Shown here piece by piece: positions 35,667 through 45,942 of a DNA stretch of 64,000 nucleotides. Under the pieces are notes generated by a model, which saw nothing but the letters and a program-made list of their open reading frames with translations, was not told where the DNA came from and did not search any database. How positions within the stretch are numbered: the stretch's first letter is position 1; every line of letters begins with the position of its first letter. A program made the position numbers and the translations under genes. Origin of the DNA: Nocardiopsis sp. CNT312 (lineage in GTDB: Bacteria > Actinomycetota > Actinomycetes > Streptosporangiales > Streptosporangiaceae); NCBI RefSeq assembly GCF_000515115.1, contig NZ_AZXF01000005.1, forward strand, positions 124,001 through 188,000. The letters run 5' to 3'.

Positions 35667-36542
35667 ATGAGCGATAACCCTTACAGCACCACGGTTCTGG
35701 CATGGTACGAATCCCACGCACGTGACCTGCCCTGGCGTACTCCCGACGCCTCGCCCTGGTCCGTCCTGGTCAGTGAGATCATGCTCCAACAGACACCGGT
35801 CGTCCGGGTCCTACCTGCTTGGCGCTCCTGGATGGAGCGGTGGCCCTCCCCCGCCGACCTGGCCGAAGAACCCTCCGGGGAAGCCGTGCGCATGTGGAAC
35901 CGGCTCGGCTACCCCCGCCGCGCACTCCGGTTGCACGCCTGCGCGGTGGCGATCACCGAACGGTACGGCGGCGAGGTTCCGGAGGACCACGGGACCTTGC
36001 TGTCACTTCCGGGTGTGGGCGCCTACACGGCCGCGGCCGTCGCGAGCTTCGCCTTCGGTCAGAGGCACGCGATTCTGGACACCAACGTGCGCCGCGTTCT
36101 CGCCCGAGCCGAAACCGGCATCCAGTACCCACCGAAAACCCAGACCAAGGCGGAGACCGCGCTCGCCGAGTCCCTCCTTCCCACCGAACCGTCGGTGGCC
36201 GCCCGGTGGGGCGTGGCCGTCATGGAACTGGGCGCGCTCGTGTGCACCGCCCGCACCCCCGCCTGCGCGGACTGCCCGATCGCACACCAGTGCGCCTGGA
36301 AGCTGGCTGGAAAGCCCGCCCACGACGGGCCGCCCCGGCGGGGGCAGCGCTACGCCGGCACCGACCGGCAGGTGCGCGGGCGACTGCTGGCCGTGCTGCG
36401 CGAGTCCGCCGGACCGGTGCCCAAGGAGGCGCTGGACGCCGTCTGGAACGAGGGCGTCCAGCGTGAACGGGCCCTCGACGCCCTCGTGGCCGACGGGCTC
36501 GTAGACCCCCTCGACGACGGCCGCTACGCCCTCCCGGGCTGA
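35667..36542 (+). CDS. mutY: A/G-specific adenine DNA glycosylase
   Basis: A 291-residue base-excision repair enzyme that removes adenine mispaired with 8-oxoguanine. It has the HhH motif LPGVGAYTAAAVASFAFG with the following catalytic aspartate in HAILDTNVRRVLAR. The iron-sulfur cluster cysteines lie in CTARTPACADCPIAHQC (spacing C-X6-C-X2-C-X5-C). The N-terminal helix LPWRTPDASPWSVLVSEIMLQQT is conserved. It lacks the C-terminal NUDIX-like 8-oxoG recognition domain of E. coli MutY, as short actinobacterial MutY proteins do. Confidence 0.94.
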   Translation: MSDNPYSTTVLAWYESHARDLPWRTPDASPWSVLVSEIMLQQTPVVRVLPAWRSWMERWPSPADLAEEPSGEAVRMWNRLGYPRRALRLHACAVAITERYGGEVPEDHGTLLSLPGVGAYTAAAVASFAFGQRHAILDTNVRRVLARAETGIQYPPKTQTKAETALAESLLPTEPSVAARWGVAVMELGALVCTARTPACADCPIAHQCAWKLAGKPAHDGPPRRGQRYAGTDRQVRGRLLAVLRESAGPVPKEALDAVWNEGVQRERALDALVADGLVDPLDDGRYALPG

Positions 36543-36573
36543 CCCCGGGAGGGTCGAGGGGCTGTCGCGCACC

Positions 36574-36609
36574 CCGCCGTGTGACGCCGTCGACGGCGTC
36601 ACACGGCGG
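36574..36609. terminator. 36-bp perfect palindrome between mutY and the DUF3105 gene
   Basis: Two 18-base arms with no spacer. It begins 32 bases after the mutY stop and includes the last codons and stop of the convergent gene. It would form a hairpin in RNA from either strand. Confidence 0.75.
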
Positions 36610-37390
36610 TTCCCTCGAAGGCCGCCCGGAAGTCCGCGGCGGTCCCACCGAAGCCTCCGGTACACGGGGCACCGGGTTCGGGCGTGTTCGGCCCCTGTTC
36701 GTGCTCCCGGAGGAAGTCCCCCAGAGCCGCCGTGTCGGGGGTGTCGAGCCGGAGCTGCACGCCCCAGGCCGACGCCGCCACCGGTACGGGCATGCCCTCC
36801 TCCACCGGGCTGACAATGACGTAGGAGCCCGGAGAGTGGAGGCCCTCCAGGAGGGTCGCCCCGGCCGCCGCCACGGCGGCGGGATCGTAGGTCACCCACA
36901 CGGCCCCGTGTTCCAGGGAGTGCACGGCCGTCTCGTTCATGACGGGCTCGGTGTAGACCCCGCAGTTCTGCCAGCGGTTGTAGTGGTCGCCCCCCACCGG
37001 CGGGAACACGGCGTAGTCGACCGTGACACCGTCGGCCACGTGAGACTGGGACAGGCCCCCGTACTCGCTGACCTCGCCCGTGGAACCGTCTGCCAGGCCT
37101 CCTCCACTCCCCTCCCCGCTCAGGTGCACGAGAACCGCCGCGGTGCCGACGAGGAGCGCGACCGCCAGCACTGCGGCACCGACGATTAGGCCGACGCCGG
37201 TTCCGGCACCGACACCCTTCTTCCGGTGCGGCGAGACATAGGCGGGTGGCCCGTACCCGGGCGGTGGGACGCCCTGCGGCCCGTAGTGGAGCGGCGGCCC
37301 GTGGGGGTGCTGCGCAGGGCCGCCTTGCGGCGGTCCGACGGCCGACTGGGGCGGCAGACCGGGCCCCTGCGGTTCCTGGGGATGGCTCAT
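36599..37390 (-). CDS. DUF3105-domain membrane protein
   Basis: A 263-residue protein. The first 55 residues are Pro/Gly/Gln-rich and disordered; one transmembrane helix follows (GVGLIVGAAVLAVALLVGTAAVLVHL). The extracytoplasmic DUF3105 domain carries its signature residues in FPPVGGDHYNRWQNCGVY and VHSLEHGAVWVTYDP. Function unknown; the invariant His and Cys residues could bind metal or haem. It converges with mutY through a shared palindrome. Confidence 0.8.
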   Translation of the reverse strand: MSHPQEPQGPGLPPQSAVGPPQGGPAQHPHGPPLHYGPQGVPPPGYGPPAYVSPHRKKGVGAGTGVGLIVGAAVLAVALLVGTAAVLVHLSGEGSGGGLADGSTGEVSEYGGLSQSHVADGVTVDYAVFPPVGGDHYNRWQNCGVYTEPVMNETAVHSLEHGAVWVTYDPAAVAAAGATLLEGLHSPGSYVIVSPVEEGMPVPVAASAWGVQLRLDTPDTAALGDFLREHEQGPNTPEPGAPCTGGFGGTAADFRAAFEGTAV

Positions 37391-37430
37391 CCGAGAATCC
37401 TAGAACCGGGCACCGCGTACCCGCACAGCG

Positions 37431-37459
37431 GAGGGGGCGCCCCTGCGGGACACCCCCTC
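37431..37459 (-). terminator. Hairpin after clpC
   Basis: GAGGGGG and CCCCCTC pair over 7 bp with a 15-base loop, 34 bases beyond the clpC stop. Confidence 0.45.
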
Positions 37460-37492
37460 ACACGCCGTCCGGTCCGCGGAGCGGTCGGCGCC

Positions 37493-40003
<2,511 letters not shown>

Positions 40004-40737
40004 GTCTCGTCGCTCCTCTACAGAGCGGTCAGGCAGGGACGGTACTCGCCGACCCAACTTTTCCGCATATCGGCCCCACAGGGATAACCGCCCCGGGGAG
40101 CACTGCCGCACCCGTCCTGCCGGGCGGCTGGCTGCCGACCGGCCGGACACCTCTCCGACCGGTCGGCCGCAGCCGTCCGTGCCAGAGACTTTCCCCGACG
40201 ATAGGGCGTTCACCCAACATCCAACTACTAATCAGGGCGCTAGATTTCCCTGTACGCCGAAGGCGAACGGTCCAAGGCTCCCATCCATCACAGGAGCCCC
40301 GGACCGCACCTGTGCAAGCCCGGAAATCGGCTCTGAGCGAACACGCGGATGTGGAGTTGTGAACGGGCCGACATAGGGCCGCGGAAGGGGAGGCACGGTT
40401 CCGCCCAGAAACACGGGGCGGAAGGGAGGGCCTCCGCGAGAACGGGGACCGCGAGGCCGTACCGGACCCTCTCGACGACGGCACACCCCCCGCCGCCACG
40501 CGATCATGCGCGCGGCGTTCTCCACCCGCCGCCCCGAGCGCCAGGCACCCTCTCGCCGGGCCCCTCACTATGAGTTCCGATGCACTCCCGGCTATCCCCT
40601 CATATCCCCGCGTCACACGGACTCCCGGCGTTCCGAGGGTCCGAGGACTTCAGGTTCGGGTCGGCCCACCGAAGACGGCGGCCTTCATCAGATCAAGAAC
40701 TCACAACATTTCGGCTAACCCGGACTCCGTCGGTGTA
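40004..40737. other. Long non-coding interval between clpC and lsr2
   Basis: About 730 bases, the longest gap in the window. It holds the ClgR box at 40251-40268. Beyond that I see no reading frame with codon bias, no tRNA-like fold and no long repeat. Part of it is probably the clpC leader, since the box lies 248 bases from the start codon. Confidence 0.5.
40251..40268 (-). promoter_or_regulatory. ClgR-binding box upstream of clpC
   Basis: TGTACGCCGAAGGCGAAC matches the described ClgR consensus WNNWCGCYNANRGCGWWS at every fixed position. On the minus strand it would overlap the -35 region of a promoter whose -10 could be TAGCGC (40242-40237), as expected for an activator. Confidence 0.65.
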
Positions 40738-41076
40738 CTAGCCCTTGACTGCCTCATATTCGGCAACGATCTTCGCCGGGATGCGGCCACGCTCATTGAC
40801 GGGCTTGCCGGCCGCCTTGGCCCACGCCCGAATCTCGGCGCTGCGCTCACGGCTGGGCGCATTCCGACTTCCCTTGCGGGCGGTACCGCGCGGTGACTTG
40901 GCCGGAGCCTTACGGGCGGCGTCGACGAAGGGTGTAAGGGCCTCACGAAGCTTGGCGGCATTACCCGCGCTGAGGTCGATTTCGTACACGGAGCCGTCCA
41001 GACCGAACGTCACCGTCTCCTCGGCCTCGCCGCCGTCGAGGTCATCGACCAGGAAAACCTGGACCTTCTGTGCCAT
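40738..41076 (-). CDS. lsr2: Nucleoid-associated protein Lsr2
   Basis: A 112-residue H-NS-like protein that bridges DNA and silences AT-rich or foreign genes. The N-terminal dimerisation domain (VQVFLVDDLDGGEAEETVTFGLDGSVYEIDL) is followed by a basic linker and the C-terminal DNA-binding domain. Its RGR motif, which inserts into the minor groove, is present in NERGRIPAKIV. The ATG at 41076 has AAAGG nine bases upstream. A good promoter lies at 41122-41150. Lsr2 could repress the AT-rich parts of the phenazine cluster, which is a speculation. Confidence 0.93.
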   Translation of the reverse strand: MAQKVQVFLVDDLDGGEAEETVTFGLDGSVYEIDLSAGNAAKLREALTPFVDAARKAPAKSPRGTARKGSRNAPSRERSAEIRAWAKAAGKPVNERGRIPAKIVAEYEAVKG

Positions 41077-41121
41077 GGATTCAAACCTTTCGGAAGAGCG
41101 GTGCCTTCGCACCTGAATATA

Positions 41122-41150
41122 AAGCTATCTCGCGAGTGCGCAAAAGACAA
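41122..41150 (-). promoter_or_regulatory. Promoter of lsr2
   Basis: On the minus strand TTGTCT (41150-41145) and TAGCTT (41127-41122) are separated by exactly 17 bases, 46 bases before the ATG. This fits a housekeeping sigma factor. Confidence 0.6.
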
Positions 41151-41285
41151 TTCCTCGGCGCGCCAGTAATCGGCCTTCCGGTCACCGGAGGGTTTCGGAG
41201 GGGGATCGGCCGCCGGAAGCGGGCGGCGATCACCGGCGGTGGCGGCCCGATCGGCCCCTGGGCGCCCGACTCGGCGAGTACCGTA

Positions 41286-41561
41286 TCAACGGCTGTCGGA
41301 TTCGGCGGTGTTCCCGCTCCCGACAATCGGCGTACCGTCCACCGTCGCGGCACCAGAGCCGCCGGAGGCGTTCACGTCGCCCTTCGCCTCGGCTGCGTTA
41401 TCCGAGACCCGACTTCCGTCCATCCTGCGCGGCGCCATCTCACGGCGCAGCAGCTTGATGACGAAGGCGGAGAAGACGGACGCGACGACCACCGGGGGGA
41501 TCAGCGCGGACAATACGTCGATCAACCCGGCGGGAACCACGGACGAGATGAGGTCACCCAT
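41286..41561 (-). CDS. Putative small single-helix membrane protein
   Basis: A 91-residue frame: a short amphipathic start (MGDLISSVVPAGLIDVL), one transmembrane helix (SALIPPVVVASVFSAFVIKLL), a basic stop-transfer (RREMAPRRMDGSR) and a polar Ser/Gly/Asp tail. The charge pattern puts the tail in the cytoplasm. GGAAGGGTGG precedes the ATG at 41561. I recognise no family; the size and layout resemble small actinobacterial membrane peptides or holin-like proteins, but this is weak. Confidence 0.5.
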   Translation of the reverse strand: MGDLISSVVPAGLIDVLSALIPPVVVASVFSAFVIKLLRREMAPRRMDGSRVSDNAAEAKGDVNASGGSGAATVDGTPIVGSGNTAESDSR

Positions 41562-41969
41562 CGAAGCGGCCACCCTTCCTGCTTGTCACTTATTGCAGTA
41601 AATAACCGACTCAGGGTCGGGTCCGGCTCCCAGGGAGGCCGCTGAGTCGGCGTGCAAACGTATACCCGGCTTCACCATCGCGTGCCGGTGGTTCGGCCCG
41701 GGGCCCGTGGCCGCCCCCGAATCCCTGCCGGCGTGTTCGGATCCTCCGCTGCTCTCCAGCCATGGTCCGCACAGCGAACCCGAATCGCGACCCCTGGTAG
41801 CTGCCCGTCCGAACTCGATCCGGCGACTCCACATTACCCCGCTTGTTGCACCGGCATACCGCGCGGTGCGTATAACCGCGTCACTCGGCGTACCCGAACA
41901 CTCGCGCCGACACACGAGGTATCGGGAACTCCGGCCCAAGACGGTCCGAAAGCCTTTAGGCAAGGCGCT
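41562..41969. other. Intergenic region between the small membrane protein and the acetyltransferase
   Basis: About 400 bases. The notable element is a stem-loop at 41606-41650. No gene or clear promoter was found in the rest. Confidence 0.45.
41606..41650 (-). terminator. Stem-loop with T-containing tail before the small membrane protein gene
   Basis: CCGACTCAG (41606-41614) and CTGAGTCGG (41642-41650) pair exactly. On the minus strand the stem is followed by TTATTTACTG, so this is one of the few hairpins here that resembles a classic intrinsic terminator. It could end the acetyltransferase transcript or attenuate the downstream gene. Confidence 0.45.
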
Positions 41970-42542
41970 TCAGGGACCGTCGTCCAGGTGCACGAGCATC
42001 CGCGTGTTCCCGAGGGTGTTGGGCTTAACCCTCTCCAGATCCAGGAATTCGGCGACACCCTCGTCGTAGGAGCGGAGGAGTTCCTCGTACACCCGGGCCG
42101 ACACCGGGGTTCCTTGGATAGGGGCAAAGCCATGTTTGGCGAAGAATCCGGTCTCGAATGTCAGACAGAACACACGGCGGACCCCCAACTCACGCGCTGT
42201 GTCGAGCAACTCGGTCACGATTCGGTGACCGACCCCGAATCCGCGCAAAGAGGGGTCGACCGCGACGGTGCGCACCTCAGCGAGGTCCTCCCAGAGGACG
42301 TGCAGGGCACCGCATCCCACGACCCGTGGAGCCGGCCCGCCCTCCGTCGCAGCCGCCGACGGGTCCGGTGGCAGCGCGTCGGCCTCCGTCTCGGCCACCC
42401 AGAACTCCTGGACGTCCTCGTAGAGGTTGACCGTGCTCTTGGAGAGCACACGGCGATCGACCGTGTACGTGTCGACGAGACGGCGGATATGGAATACGTC
42501 GCGCGTTCTGGCTCGACGCACTCGGACATGGCGAACGGACAT
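41970..42542 (-). CDS. Amino-acid N-acetyltransferase (ArgA-like GNAT)
   Basis: A 190-residue GNAT acetyltransferase resembling the short N-acetylglutamate synthase of actinobacteria (Rv2747 type). The acetyl-CoA-binding motif A is VRTVAVDPSLRGFGVGHRIVTELL. Preceding strands include VRRARTRDVFHIRRLVD and EFWVAE, and VFCLTFETGFFAKHGFAPI follows. Such enzymes acetylate glutamate or glutamine in the first step of arginine synthesis. No other arginine gene is in the window, so the substrate is inferred from similarity only. Confidence 0.8.
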   Translation of the reverse strand: MSVRHVRVRRARTRDVFHIRRLVDTYTVDRRVLSKSTVNLYEDVQEFWVAETEADALPPDPSAAATEGGPAPRVVGCGALHVLWEDLAEVRTVAVDPSLRGFGVGHRIVTELLDTARELGVRRVFCLTFETGFFAKHGFAPIQGTPVSARVYEELLRSYDEGVAEFLDLERVKPNTLGNTRMLVHLDDGP

Positions 42543-42666
42543 AGCCGCACCAGACTACGCCTCACCGGGTCCACGCACCCACCGGAACACCTTCCGGTGG
42601 GTGCGGTCCGCCCGCCCAGACCGGGTGGGCCCCACGCGGGACCCCGGCGGCCCGGGGCTCCGCGGT

Positions 42667-42990
42667 TCAGATCAGGTGGCGGCGGGCCGCCCACACGACC
42701 GCCTCGATGGACGTGTTCACCCCGAGCACGTCGCAGATGTTGCGGATACGGCGACGCAGAGTCCGGGCACTGAGTTCGAGGTGCCGTGCGGCCACCTCGG
42801 TGGTGACACCGGTGGCGATCTCCGCGAGCAGCTCCAGGTCCTCGCGGTCCAGTTCGGGCGGGGCGTAGACGCCGTTGAGCGCCGCGTCACGCGAGCCGCC
42901 CTGCAAGGGGACCACACCCGGCCGGTGCTCCCGCTCCTGTAGAACGTCCTGGTCCTCGACGTCGCGTCGTGCGAGTACGGCCTGTTCCAC
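42667..42990 (-). CDS. Small LuxR-type helix-turn-helix protein
   Basis: A protein of about 107 residues whose C-terminal half is a LuxR-like HTH: LAEIATGVTTEVAARHLELSARTLRRRIRNICDVLGVNTSIEAVVWAARRHLI. The first half is polar and shows no receiver domain, so it is a stand-alone DNA-binding protein, perhaps needing a partner. The GTG at 42990 has GGGAGG six bases upstream; an ATG 15 bases earlier has no spacing for one. A good promoter lies at 43273-43301, giving a leader of about 275 bases. Confidence 0.75.
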   Translation of the reverse strand: MEQAVLARRDVEDQDVLQEREHRPGVVPLQGGSRDAALNGVYAPPELDREDLELLAEIATGVTTEVAARHLELSARTLRRRIRNICDVLGVNTSIEAVVWAARRHLI

Positions 42991-43272
42991 TCCGTCCTCC
43001 CTCATCCATGTGAGTGCGGAACAACCTCCTCACCTGGGCGGACCGGATGCCCCAAAGGGCGCGAACCCCGTCTGCCGCCGTCGGCCCCCTCTGGCACAGG
43101 GGGCGGGGCAGGGGCACACGAGTCGCACGCACCGGCTCCTGGCGGCCCGGGACGGTCAGGCCGCGGCGAGGAGTGCGCGTACGTACGGGATTCTCAGACC
43201 GCGGTGCGGCCTCCCTCGTTCGCTGTCGGATCCGATCCACTTCGATGATCACGGACCAAGGTCCGCATGTGC

Positions 43273-43301
43273 ACGCTAGGCGTCGGCACGGATACCGTCA
43301 A
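43273..43301 (-). promoter_or_regulatory. Promoter of the LuxR-type HTH gene
   Basis: On the minus strand TTGACG (43301-43296) and TAGCGT (43278-43273) have a 17-base spacer: a near-consensus actinobacterial housekeeping promoter. The nearest downstream start codon is at 42990. Confidence 0.65.
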
Positions 43302-43545
43302 GACCTGGCAAATCACCATGTGTAGCAACCGAGCCCTCTTCGGTGGCCGAGGGGATGCAGGGAACCGACCTGCGGCGCACCACCCTGCGTCGACCACCCA
43401 CTTCACACGCTAGTGACCTGGGAAACACCCCCGCACGGGAAACGCAACAGTATCGCCAGAGATATCCCGGTGGGGCGGCGCGTTCGGACCGGTTCGCTCG
43501 GTGACGGACCCGGCACAGTGTCGGACGCCACACTCCGGAAGGCGC

Positions 43546-43579
43546 GCGGGGGCGCCGCGTCGGCACGCGGCGCCCCCGC
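43546..43579 (-). terminator. Hairpin after lysS
   Basis: GCGGGGGCGCCGCG and CGCGGCGCCCCCGC (14 bp, perfect) with loop TCGGCA, about 40 bases beyond the lysS stop. Confidence 0.75.
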
Positions 43580-43621
43580 CCGGCCGTTCGGGCCGTTAGT
43601 CTCCCCGAGACCCGTCCCGGA

Positions 43622-45118
43622 TCACTCGTCCTTGACGATCGGAAAGAGGACGGTCTCCCGGATGTTCTTTCCGGTGAAGGCCATCAGAAGCCGGTCGATA
43701 CCGACCCCCACCCCGCCCGACGGCGGCATACCGTACTCCAGGGCGCGGAGGAAGTCCTCGTCCAACTGCATGGCCTCCGGGTCGCCCTCGGCCGCCATCA
43801 GCGACTGCTCGGTGAGGCGGCGGCGCTGCTCCACAGGGTCCACCAGTTCCGAGTATCCCGTGCCCAGCTCCATACCGAAGCCGATCAGGTCCCACTTCTC
43901 GGTCAGCAGCGGGTCCTCGCGGTGCTGGCGGGTGAGCGGGCTCGTCTCCAGCGGGAAGTCCCTGACGAACGTGGGCTGGACGAGGGTGTGCTCCACCAGC
44001 TCCTCGAAGAGGTGCTCGGCCAGCTTGCCCGGCCCCCAGCCCCGGTCGAACTCGATGCCCCGCTTCTCGGCCAGGCGTCGGAGCTCCTCCGCCGGGGTAC
44101 GCGGGGTGACCTCGGTGCCCAGCGCCTCGGACACGGTGCCGTAGAGGGTGACCTGCGGCCACTCCCCCGACAGGTCGAAGCTCTGGCCGTCGCGCTCGAT
44201 CACCGTGGTGCCGAACACGGCCCGCGCCGCGTCCTGGATGAGCTCTCGGGTGATGTTCGCCATGACGTTGTAGTCAGCGTAGGCCTGGTAGAACTCCAGC
44301 ATCGTGAACTCGGGGTTGTGCGTAGAGTCTGCGCCCTCGTTGCGGAAGTTGCGGTTGATCTCGAAGACCTTTTCCAGACCGCCGACCACGAGCCGCTTGA
44401 GCGACAGTTCCGGGGCGATCCGCAGGTACAGGTCCATGTCGTAGGCGTTGATGTGCGTGGTGAAGGGGCGGGCCGTCGCCCCGCCGTGCACCCGCATCAG
44501 CATCGGGGTCTCGACCTCGACGAAGTCCCGGGTGTTGAGCCCGTCGCGGATCGCGCGGACCGCCGCCGACCGGCGGCGCACCATCTGCTGGGACTCGGGG
44601 TTGACGATGAGGTCGAGGTAGCGCTGGCGCACCCGTGCCTCGGGGTCGGTGAGGCCCTTGTGCTTCTCCGGGAGCGGGCGCAGGCACTTGGCGGTCAGCG
44701 TCCAGGAGGTGACCATGACGGACAGTTCGCCGCGGCGGGAGGTGACGACCTCGCCCTCCACCCCGACGTGGTCGCCGAGGTCGATGTCGGCCTTCCAGGC
44801 GTCCAGGCGCTCCTTGCCGACCCGGTCCAGGGAGAGCATGACCTGGAGGTCCCCGGTCTCGTCGCGCAGGGTGGCGAAGCACAGCTTGCCGCCGGTGCGA
44901 TAGAGCATCACCCGGCCGGCGATGCCGACCTTGTCACCGGTGTGGGTGTCCGGCTCCAGCCCCTGGTGTTTCTCTCGCACGGCACCGGTCGACGTGGTCC
45001 GCGGGAAGGTCACGGGGAAGGGGTCGGTGCCCTCCTCCCGGAGACGGTCCAGCTTCTGGCGCCGGACCCGCATCTGTTCGGGCAGGTCGTCGTAGGTGTC
45101 GTCGTGCGCGTGATTCAC
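43622..45118 (-). CDS. lysS: Lysyl-tRNA synthetase (class II)
   Basis: A 498-residue class II aminoacyl-tRNA synthetase that charges tRNA-Lys. An N-terminal OB-fold anticodon-binding domain ([31 protein letters not shown]) precedes the catalytic core. Motif 1 lies around [10 protein letters not shown], motif 2 at [26 protein letters not shown] and motif 3 at [15 protein letters not shown]. The length is normal. The GTG at 45118 has GGAGGAGAG somewhat far upstream. It sits next to lsr2 and clpC, as in mycobacteria. Confidence 0.95.
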   Translation of the reverse strand: MNHAHDDTYDDLPEQMRVRRQKLDRLREEGTDPFPVTFPRTTSTGAVREKHQGLEPDTHTGDKVGIAGRVMLYRTGGKLCFATLRDETGDLQVMLSLDRVGKERLDAWKADIDLGDHVGVEGEVVTSRRGELSVMVTSWTLTAKCLRPLPEKHKGLTDPEARVRQRYLDLIVNPESQQMVRRRSAAVRAIRDGLNTRDFVEVETPMLMRVHGGATARPFTTHINAYDMDLYLRIAPELSLKRLVVGGLEKVFEINRNFRNEGADSTHNPEFTMLEFYQAYADYNVMANITRELIQDAARAVFGTTVIERDGQSFDLSGEWPQVTLYGTVSEALGTEVTPRTPAEELRRLAEKRGIEFDRGWGPGKLAEHLFEELVEHTLVQPTFVRDFPLETSPLTRQHREDPLLTEKWDLIGFGMELGTGYSELVDPVEQRRRLTEQSLMAAEGDPEAMQLDEDFLRALEYGMPPSGGVGVGIDRLLMAFTGKNIRETVLFPIVKDE

Positions 45119-45261
45119 GGCCCCGATCCTACTCTCCTCCCGGTACCCGAATGTCGCCGTCCACGGGCGGGTGCCGGTGGCCGGCACCCGCCCGCGCCCC
45201 CGGAGCGGTGGACGCCATGTGCTCGGACCCTTGCCTTCCGTGGCAGGTGCGTCCTGGGTGT

Positions 45262-45484
45262 ATGAGTCGCGCAAATATTGACATCGACAACTAACTGGTC
45301 ACATCGGTCATGCAGAAGTACGGCCTGCGCACCAAACCGGAAGCCGTGGACTTCGGGCTGCACCACGTGGCCGGGACGGGACGCCGCTACGAACTGATGG
45401 AAGAACTCGAAGGAAGCCGCCTCTGGGAGAGCGATCTGGACGAGAGGCGCCGTTCAGGCTTCGAGGACCTACAGGCACACGGAC
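45262..45484 (+). pseudogene. Degenerate VapB-type antitoxin
   Basis: The start [10 protein letters not shown] matches the N-terminus of VapB antitoxins (MSRTNIDIDDEL). The next codon is TAA (45292-45294), where relatives have a glutamate codon. In the same frame the match resumes after it: [25 protein letters not shown] and later EELEGSRLWESDLDERRR. The frame then has no stop for about 3 kb, so a restart at the ATG at 45310 would run antisense through coaX and nadB. This is a decayed gene. One base change could explain the stop; the lost terminator is a second defect. Confidence 0.7.
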
Positions 45485-45898
45485 AAGACCTACCTCCTCG
45501 ACACCTCCGCCTGGCTCGAATACACCGGGGGCACGGGGTCGGAGACCCACCTGTTCGTCAAGGAACTACGCGACACCCGACAGGACGTGGCGACCACCGA
45601 CCCCGTCATGTGCGATCCCCTCTCCGGTGCCAGGTCCGAGAACGCGTTCTTCCGACTGGACGCGATGCTCCAGGCACAGAGCCCACTGACGGTGGAGCCC
45701 ACGTTCGACTTCCGCGAAGCCGCGACCATCTACAGGACAGCCCGGTCCAAGGGCAAGGCGATCAGAGAGCACACGGACTGCCTCATCGCCGCCGTCGCGC
45801 TGCGCACGGACGCGGTCCTCCTCCACAGCCACCGGGACTTCGACCACCTGGCCGAGGTCTTCCCCCGGCTGCGGGTACAGCGGCACAGCCAGGAGTAG
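45485..45898 (+). pseudogene. Degenerate VapC-type PIN-domain toxin
   Basis: The frame encodes a PIN domain: TYLLDTSAWLEYTGGTGSETHLFVKELRD, TTDPVMCDPLSGARS and HTDCLIAAVALRTDAVLLHSHRDFDHLAE. VapC toxins are Mg-dependent RNases. The position where the start codon belongs is AAG (45485-45487), and there is no ATG, GTG or TTG between it and the in-frame stop at 45395. The usual VMEVLAGAR glutamate region reads VMCDPLSGAR. The first available start, GTG at 45587, would remove the first catalytic aspartate. The toxin is probably dead, as is its antitoxin partner. Confidence 0.7.
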
Positions 45899-45908
45899 GA
45901 CCCCTGTC

Positions 45909-45935
45909 GCCGGGGACGGACACGCCGCCCCCGGC
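45909..45935. terminator. Hairpin between the vapC remnant and coaX
   Basis: GCCGGGG (45909-45915) and CCCCGGC (45929-45935) pair with a 13-base loop, eight bases past the coaX stop on the minus strand. Confidence 0.5.
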
Positions 45936-45942
45936 CGCGGCG

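Larger units (their letters stand above)
42991..43621. other. Intergenic region between the LuxR-type HTH gene and lysS
   Basis: About 630 bases with no supported gene. It holds the promoter of the HTH gene (43273-43301), that gene's long leader, and the lysS exit hairpin (43546-43579). Confidence 0.5.
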
